DNA of 33,008 nt from Bacillota bacterium (GTDB taxonomy: Bacteria; Bacillota; Clostridia; Oscillospirales; Ruminococcaceae). Below are positions 28,558 through 33,008 of the stretch, one piece after another. Within the stretch, counting starts at the first letter, position 1, and each line of letters starts with the position of its first letter. The position numbers and the translations under genes are program-made. The stretch lies in contig JAEWBS010000118.1 of assembly GCA_023391005.1 (NCBI GenBank), positions 1 to 33,008 of the forward strand. Direction: 5' to 3'. Under the pieces are notes generated by a model. It saw nothing but the letters and a program-made list of their open reading frames with translations, was not told the DNA's origin and did no database searches.

Positions 28558-29271
28558 ATGCCGCTGCGCCTAGACATCGGTTATGTGTTTAAAATTATTC
28601 AGCGCATTAGCGGTGCTGTACCCTATACCCTTCTGATCATTGTGCTTTCGGGCTGTCTGGGTCTTGTGCTCGCCATGGGGGTGGCCTCTATCCGCGTCAA
28701 AAAATGGCGGATTGTCTACCCGCTGACCAGCCTATATGTGTCGTTTTTCAGAAGCACGCCCTGTATCATCCATATTTTTATCGTCTATTATGCGATGCCG
28801 ATGCTTCTGCGCGGGTTTGGTCTGAACATCGACGACTGGAGCAAGACCGTCTATGTTTTGCTGGCACTGGTGCTCTATAATGGGGCGCATATGTCGGAAT
28901 TTTTGCGCCCGGCCTATCTGGCGGTGGATAAGGGCCAGCACGACGCGGCGGATAGCATCGGCATGACCGGCTGGGCCAAATTTACCCGCATTATCCTACC
29001 GCAGATGTTGCCGGTGGCGTGGCCGAATATCGAAAACGCGATGGTCGAGCTGGTCAAGGATACCTCGGTGCTGTTTGTCATCGGACTGACCGACATCATG
29101 GGCAGGGCCAAGACGATCATTGTCAATGATTACGGTGTTAAAAAGCTGGAGGTCTATCTGGCGGCGGGGGTTATCTACTGGTGCGTGACCTTCGCGTTAA
29201 GCAAATTGTTTCAGGTTGCCGAAAAGCGGATTGACTATAAGTCGCCCGGCCGAAAGCGGGTGGTCTCATGA
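28558..29271 (+). CDS. Polar amino acid ABC transporter permease 1
   Basis: 237 residues, about five membrane segments, with the family pattern GAVPYTLLIIVLSGCLGLVLA, FFRSTPCIIHIFIVYYAMP, and the EAA loop LAVDKGQHDAADSIGMTGWAKFTRIILPQML (read in parts) that contacts the ATPase. AAAGGAGG lies upstream. Overlaps the next permease by 4 nt (ATGA), so the two are probably made in equal amounts and form a heterodimer. Confidence 0.93.
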   Translation: MPLRLDIGYVFKIIQRISGAVPYTLLIIVLSGCLGLVLAMGVASIRVKKWRIVYPLTSLYVSFFRSTPCIIHIFIVYYAMPMLLRGFGLNIDDWSKTVYVLLALVLYNGAHMSEFLRPAYLAVDKGQHDAADSIGMTGWAKFTRIILPQMLPVAWPNIENAMVELVKDTSVLFVIGLTDIMGRAKTIIVNDYGVKKLEVYLAAGVIYWCVTFALSKLFQVAEKRIDYKSPGRKRVVS

Positions 29272-29933
29272 TCAGCGGCGCATTGATACGCGACGACATC
29301 GGTTACATTTTGCAGGTTGTGCCCTTTACGGTCGGCGCCGCGTTTCTGATTTTGGTGTTGGGTGTTCTGCTGGGCTTTTTCATCGCGATCATCCGCATTC
29401 GCAGAATAGCGGTGCTGCGGCAGCTCGCGCGTGTGTTCATCGATTATACGCGCGGCATTCCGTTGATCATTCATCTGTACATCGCCTATTATTTTCTGCC
29501 GCCGCTGCTACAAGCGCTTTTTGGCATCTCGCCAAATCCGCTGGCGATACTTGTCATAGCCTACTCGGTCTACATATCGGTGGGGCAGGCGGAGAATATC
29601 CGAGGTGCGTTTGGCTCGGTGGACGCGGGGCAGTGGGACGCGGCCTTTGCGTGCGGCTTAAGCGACGCGCAAACCTTAGGCAGAATTATCGTGCCGCAGA
29701 TGCTCACAGTGGCGCTGCCGGTGGTGCTCAACAGCTATCTGGGCGTTATTAAGGGCCTGTCGCTGGCCTTTACCATCGGCGTAACCGACATTCTCGCGCA
29801 GGCGCGGGTGGCCTCGGCACAAAATTACGGTTATCTTGAGGCGTATATCGCGGCCGCGCTGGTCTATTGGGGGCTGTGCGGCGCTTTGAGCGGGGTCTTT
29901 GGCAAGCTGGAGCAGAAGCTGACAAAATGGTAG
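29268..29933 (+). CDS. Polar amino acid ABC transporter permease 2
   Basis: 221 residues, paralogous to permease 1: VPFTVGAAFLILVLGVLLGFFIAI, DYTRGIPLIIHLYIAYYFLPP and an EAA loop GSVDAGQWDAAFACGLSDAQ then TLGRIIVPQML. Coupled by an ATGA overlap to the first permease. It is followed after 16 nt by the URO-D-family gene, which is probably in the same operon. Confidence 0.93.
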   Translation: MISGALIRDDIGYILQVVPFTVGAAFLILVLGVLLGFFIAIIRIRRIAVLRQLARVFIDYTRGIPLIIHLYIAYYFLPPLLQALFGISPNPLAILVIAYSVYISVGQAENIRGAFGSVDAGQWDAAFACGLSDAQTLGRIIVPQMLTVALPVVLNSYLGVIKGLSLAFTIGVTDILAQARVASAQNYGYLEAYIAAALVYWGLCGALSGVFGKLEQKLTKW

Positions 29934-29949
29934 AAAGGGTGTAATTAAA

Positions 29950-30996
29950 TTGAACAAGGTGGAGCGTATCAAGGCCGCTTTGCACGGCGAGGCGGTGGAT
30001 CGAATCCCCGTAAATCTGTGGATGCATTTTTCGGCGGCGGATCAGGACCCCCGAACGCTTGCGGAGACGCAGGTTGCCTTTACCCAAAAATATGATTTCG
30101 ATTTTATCAAGCTGATGCCGTTCGGGCTTTACGGCGTGCAGGACTACGGCGCCAAGGTTAAAATTTTCAATCAGGTCAATTGCCCGCCGGTCATCGACGA
30201 CTACGGCATTCACAGCGTGGAGGAGTGGGGGCAGCTTGAGCCGCTTCCCGCCATCTACGGTTCTTACGGCAAGCAACTGCAGGCCGCGCAATATACCGTC
30301 CGGCTGACCCGTGGCAGCTTGCCGGTCGTGCAGACCATTTTCAGCCCGCTGACCACTGCCCGAAAGCTGGCCGGCGACCGGATTCTTCTGGACATGAAAG
30401 AGAACCCCGCGTTGTTTAAGCAGGCGCTGGAGGCCATTACTCAGACCACTGTCAATTTTGTCCGGGCCAATATCGACGCAGGGGTGGACGGCTTTTTCTT
30501 TGCTACTCAATGCGCCAACCACGATTTCCTCACCCAGCAGGAATATGAGGAATTCGGTCGGTTTTACGACCTGAAGGTTATCGCGGCCTTTCAGGATGAA
30601 ACCTATTTTAATATCGCGCATCTTCACGGCGACCACGGTATGTTTGAGCTGATTGCGGATTATCCGGTCAACTGCATCAACTGGCACGACCGCTGGAGCA
30701 GCCCCTCGCTCGCACAGGCCCGCCGGATAACCGACAAATGCCTGCTGGGCGGCATACGCGAAATTCCCTATTTTGACGAGAACGGCCTCAAGCTCAGAGA
30801 AAGCCTGCTGGCCTGCGGCAGTGTGGCGGAAATCCGACTGCATGTTCAAGAGGCGATTGCACAGGTAAACGGCCGCGGTCTGATTCTCGGCCCCGGTTGC
30901 GTAGCCGAGCAGCTGTTGCCGGAGCGAAACCTATACGCGCTCAGAAAAGCAGTGTATGATTATAGCGATCTGACGCTTCAAAAGGACGCCATTTAA
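29950..30996 (+). CDS. URO-D/MtaA-CmuA superfamily protein, putative corrinoid-type methyltransferase
   Basis: 348 residues, TTG start at 29950 with AGAAAGGG about 10 nt upstream. The barrel pattern of the uroporphyrinogen decarboxylase superfamily is clear: ERIKAALHGEAVDRIPVNLWMHF at the start, DIGV-like VDGFFFATQCANHDFLTQQEYEEF in the middle and GLILGPGCVAEQLLPERNLYAL at the end (each read in parts). Heme-making HemE carries other N-terminal motifs (RPPVWMMRQAGRY) not seen here. MtaA/MtbA methyltransferases bind zinc via HxC...C; here the first motif reads HLHGDH (H224, H226) and the later Cys is C317. Operon position with an amino-acid-type ABC importer suggests processing of an imported, perhaps methylated, compound. 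Confidence 0.82.
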   Translation: MNKVERIKAALHGEAVDRIPVNLWMHFSAADQDPRTLAETQVAFTQKYDFDFIKLMPFGLYGVQDYGAKVKIFNQVNCPPVIDDYGIHSVEEWGQLEPLPAIYGSYGKQLQAAQYTVRLTRGSLPVVQTIFSPLTTARKLAGDRILLDMKENPALFKQALEAITQTTVNFVRANIDAGVDGFFFATQCANHDFLTQQEYEEFGRFYDLKVIAAFQDETYFNIAHLHGDHGMFELIADYPVNCINWHDRWSSPSLAQARRITDKCLLGGIREIPYFDENGLKLRESLLACGSVAEIRLHVQEAIAQVNGRGLILGPGCVAEQLLPERNLYALRKAVYDYSDLTLQKDAI

Positions 30997-31052
30997 CCTT
31001 TGTTTGTTCTGCTGTGGAATTTGTTTTCTGAATAACGCCCATAAAGGCAATT

Positions 31053-31102
31053 GGCTGCGCTGCAAAGGCTTATATCAAGGCCTTTGCAGCGCAGCCTTTT
31101 TA
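31053..31102 (+). terminator. Strong terminator of the ABC/URO-D operon
   Basis: A perfect 17-bp stem (31053-31069 with 31080-31096) with a 10-nt loop, followed by six Ts. Confidence 0.95.
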
Positions 31103-31295
31103 ACAGCTCGGGCTGCAAAACGGCCGGTAGTCGCAAGATATTTTCAGCAAACAGTCTTGACCGAAAACCCCAGCCATACCCGTGATGACGGCGTGTTACA
31201 GAGGTGGCGACGGTGACCAGACATCATCTCTTTTGGGAATACCGTCTCAAAATAAAAATAGTCCGATAAAACGAGCCCGCGGTCATTATAAAATC
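31103..31295. other. Intergenic stretch, nothing recognised
   Basis: About 190 bases between convergent terminators. No ORF with an RBS, repeat or RNA gene was seen. Confidence 0.4.
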
Positions 31296-31328
31296 ACAAG
31301 AGCATTACCCGAAAGGGTATGCTCTTGT
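31285..31328 (-). terminator. Terminator of the aminotransferase-RraA operon
   Basis: ACAAGAGCATTACCC (31296-31310) and GGGTATGCTCTTGT (31315-31328) form a long stem with one bulged base and a GAAA loop. On the minus strand it is followed by GATTTTAT. It lies about 150 nt past the RraA stop. Confidence 0.75.
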
Positions 31329-31478
31329 AAAAATTAATAATAGTGCGGATCGCTGCACTTAGGAAATCGAAGCGCTGCCGTTACTCGGACTCATTTTTCA
31401 GCAGCTTGCAGAACAATTGTCGCGGGGCCTCTCAAGCCATTCAGGTTCTCTTTGGCAGATTGGTGTTTAACGACTGGA

Positions 31479-32159
31479 TCAATCCACGTATTCTACGCCG
31501 ATCTGCTCGAGAATTTGATCAACAAAGGGACGGGGGAACCCCTCGCCGGACCGGATAGCGGCCAACTGGCCCTCTTCCTTCACATGCAGGGCAGCGGCCT
31601 GACGGGCCAGCTCCTCCGCTTCCTCAGGGCGAATGACCAGAATACTGTCGCCGTCGCCGACGAGAATGTCACCCGGGCAAATGACCCGGTTGCCTACCGC
31701 GACGGGGAAGTTGATTTCGCCCGGGCCATTCTTGTAAGGCCCGTTGGCGATGACGCCTCTGGCATAAACGGGGAAGTCGGTAAAAGCGGCCAGCTCATCC
31801 CGGTCACGAATGCAGCCGTCGATGATAAACCCGGCAATACCGCGGCTTTTGGCGTAGCTGGCCATAATCTCGCCGCAGAGAGAACGGCTCATGCTGCCGC
31901 CTGCGGCGATAACCAATATATCGCCGGGTTGGGCCAGATCCAAGGCCTTATGGAACATCAGATTATCGCCGGCGGGGCAGCGCACCGTAAAAGCGGTGCC
32001 CAGTAGAGGAGAGGCGTTTATGGGCCTCAGACCGGCATCCAGAGAGGCAATGCGTCCCATGCAGTCGTCGATATTGGCCACAGGGATATTGCGGAAGGCT
32101 TCCACCAGTTTACGATCGGGGCGAACAATATTTTTCTTGATTTTGCATCCAGCGGGCAT
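31479..32159 (-). CDS. RraA-family protein, 4-hydroxy-4-methyl-2-oxoglutarate aldolase-like
   Basis: 226 residues. Family motifs are VANIDDCMGR (27-36), GDNLMFHKALDLAQPGDILVIAAGGS, RSLCGEIMASYAKSRGIAG and the active-site DGCIRDRDEL (114-122), with the Arg-Asp that binds pyruvate enolate and metal. HMG/CHA aldolases cleave 4-hydroxy-4-methyl-2-oxoglutarate to pyruvate and also decarboxylate oxaloacetate; the bacterial RNase E regulator RraA shares the fold. Gram-positive context and the adjacent aminotransferase favour an aldolase. Start at 32159 has GAAGGGA 8 nt upstream. Confidence 0.88.
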   Translation of the reverse strand: MPAGCKIKKNIVRPDRKLVEAFRNIPVANIDDCMGRIASLDAGLRPINASPLLGTAFTVRCPAGDNLMFHKALDLAQPGDILVIAAGGSMSRSLCGEIMASYAKSRGIAGFIIDGCIRDRDELAAFTDFPVYARGVIANGPYKNGPGEINFPVAVGNRVICPGDILVGDGDSILVIRPEEAEELARQAAALHVKEEGQLAAIRSGEGFPRPFVDQILEQIGVEYVD

Positions 32160-32208
32160 TGATAATTCCCTTCTTTCTAAAGCTTACGTCATTTCAGAAA
32201 TGGCGTTT

Positions 32209-33008
32209 TTATTTTTCAGATCGCAATTTCGCAATGGCTTGCTTGATGCGCGCCATACCCTCCACGATGCGTTCGTAGCTGCAGGCATAGGAGAGGCGGA
32301 TGTAACCCTCGCCCTCGCATCCAAACGCGGAACCCGGCACCGTGGCGATTTGCGCTTCCTCCAGCAGATAGTTGGCCACATCGTCGGAAGACATGCCCAA
32401 AGACTTAATGTTGACGAAGATATAAAATGCGCCGTCAGGCTTTTTGCAGCTGAGACCGTCGATGGCGTTGATGGCATCCACGGCGTAGTCGCGTCTGCGC
32501 TCATATTCCCGCACCATGGCCTGTACATCGGGTTCCGCCTTTTCGAGCGCGGTGACACCGGCCTCCTGCACAAACGAAGAGGCGCAGGTGTTGATGTACT
32601 GGTGAACACGAACCATCGCTTGAATAAACGCCACGGGTGCGGCAGCATAGCCCAAACGCCAACCGGTCATCGAATAGCACTTCGAGAAACCGTTGAGGGT
32701 GATCGTGCGCTCCTTCATACCGGGCAGAGAGGCGATGCTGACGTGCTTGGCGTCGCCGTAAACGAGCTTTTCGTAGATCTCGTCCGAGACGACAATTAAG
32801 TTATACTTTTTCGCGATTTCGGCCAAGGCCTCTAAGGTCTCTTGCTTTTGTACCGTTCCGGTGGGGTTGCCGGGCGTATTGATGACCATCATGCGGGTCT
32901 TATCGGTTATCAGCCGCTCAATCTCCGCGATATCCAGCTGGTAGTCATTCTCCTCGCGCAGAGAGTAGGTGACCGGGCAGGCGCCAAAAAAGTTCGGGAC
33001 GTGAAGGT
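32209..33008 (-). CDS. Class I/II PLP-dependent aminotransferase (5' partial)
   Basis: The frame is open to the right edge of the window, so the N-terminal part is missing; an ATG at 32892 lies inside the gene. About 265 residues are visible. Motifs are MVINTPGNPTGTVQ, VVSDEIYEKLVYG and the PLP lysine in TLNGFSKCYSMTGWRLGYAA, with the C-terminal IRLSYACSYERIVEGMARIKQAI carrying the carboxylate-binding Arg. The sequence is typical of aspartate/aromatic-type aminotransferases of subgroup I-gamma (family to which Firmicute AspB/PatA belong). It is followed after 49 nt by the RraA-like aldolase in the same operon. Confidence 0.92.
   Translation of the reverse strand, partial: LHVPNFFGACPVTYSLREENDYQLDIAEIERLITDKTRMMVINTPGNPTGTVQKQETLEALAEIAKKYNLIVVSDEIYEKLVYGDAKHVSIASLPGMKERTITLNGFSKCYSMTGWRLGYAAAPVAFIQAMVRVHQYINTCASSFVQEAGVTALEKAEPDVQAMVREYERRRDYAVDAINAIDGLSCKKPDGAFYIFVNIKSLGMSSDDVANYLLEEAQIATVPGSAFGCEGEGYIRLSYACSYERIVEGMARIKQAIAKLRSEK

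Noticed and set aside
29770..30849. Long minus-strand ORF (359 codons) opposite the URO-D-family gene
   Set aside because: Shadow of a well-supported plus-strand gene; crosses two real genes and has no RBS.
31891..32799. Plus-strand ORF of 302 codons across the RraA and aminotransferase genes
   Set aside because: Both minus-strand genes have clear active-site motifs; this frame spans their junction and is a shadow.
1..33008. CRISPR arrays, insertion sequences, rRNA genes
   Set aside because: No regularly spaced direct repeats, transposase motifs or rRNA-like stretches were seen on either strand.

Overview
The window looks like a chromosome segment of an anaerobic, spore-former-type Firmicute, most likely a Clostridia/Oscillospiraceae-like bacterium of moderate GC. 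Support comes from purine-rich Shine-Dalgarno sites, GTG/TTG starts, a PerR-type operator before a catalase, a Bacteroides-unlike holin/GH25 lysis cassette, TRAP and amino-acid ABC uptake systems and a tiny Cys-rich peptide. This is inference from gene content; no rRNA or marker gene is present.

Region 1 (1-3921) is the right end of a prophage. It holds tail-associated Ig-like proteins joined by overlapping start/stop codons, a holin, a GH25 endolysin, a strong terminator, then an AT-rich cargo gene with its own near-consensus promoter. The prophage ends in a 64-nt fragment of a tRNA-Ser(GCU) gene (anticodon arm to CCA) that lacks its 5' half, which is the expected attR of a phage integrated into that tRNA. 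The original tRNA terminator follows.

Region 2 (3922-7111) is host DNA: an orphan terminator, a 30-aa Cys-rich peptide and two small minus-strand genes, and a divergent heme catalase with a Pro-rich N-terminal extension and a PerR-like box.

Region 3 (7112-14249) is a catabolic island: LacI regulator, glycerol-1-phosphate-dehydrogenase-like enzyme, TRAP transporter (DctP/Q/M) and a PHP-domain hydrolase. Palindromic operator candidates and a promoter lie before the dehydrogenase.

Region 4 (14368-17300) has an MgtC-family membrane protein, a secreted protein of unknown function and a MerR/TipAS regulator with a textbook 19-bp-spacer promoter. The regulator is followed by the second copy of a stem-loop repeat also found after the catalase.

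Region 5 (17387-22846) is a second catabolic island: a LysR regulator divergent from a PEP mutase/isocitrate lyase superfamily enzyme, a GltS-like carrier, a nitrilase-family amidase and a DMT transporter.

Region 6 (22922-26573) has a minus-strand sulfur amino acid operon (cystathionine gamma-synthase/lyase type enzyme plus PatB/MalY C-S lyase) behind a consensus promoter and a structured leader. Divergent to it is a TcdA/ThiF-family gene, also with a long structured leader. Region 7 (26748-31100) is an amino-acid-type ABC transporter operon ending in a URO-D/corrinoid-methyltransferase-like gene. Region 8 (31296-33008) is a minus-strand aminotransferase (cut by the window edge) followed by an RraA-family aldolase. 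The most interesting items are the attR with its cargo gene, the two unassigned catabolic islands, the interleaved-helix leader before the sulfur operon and the repeated stem-loop.
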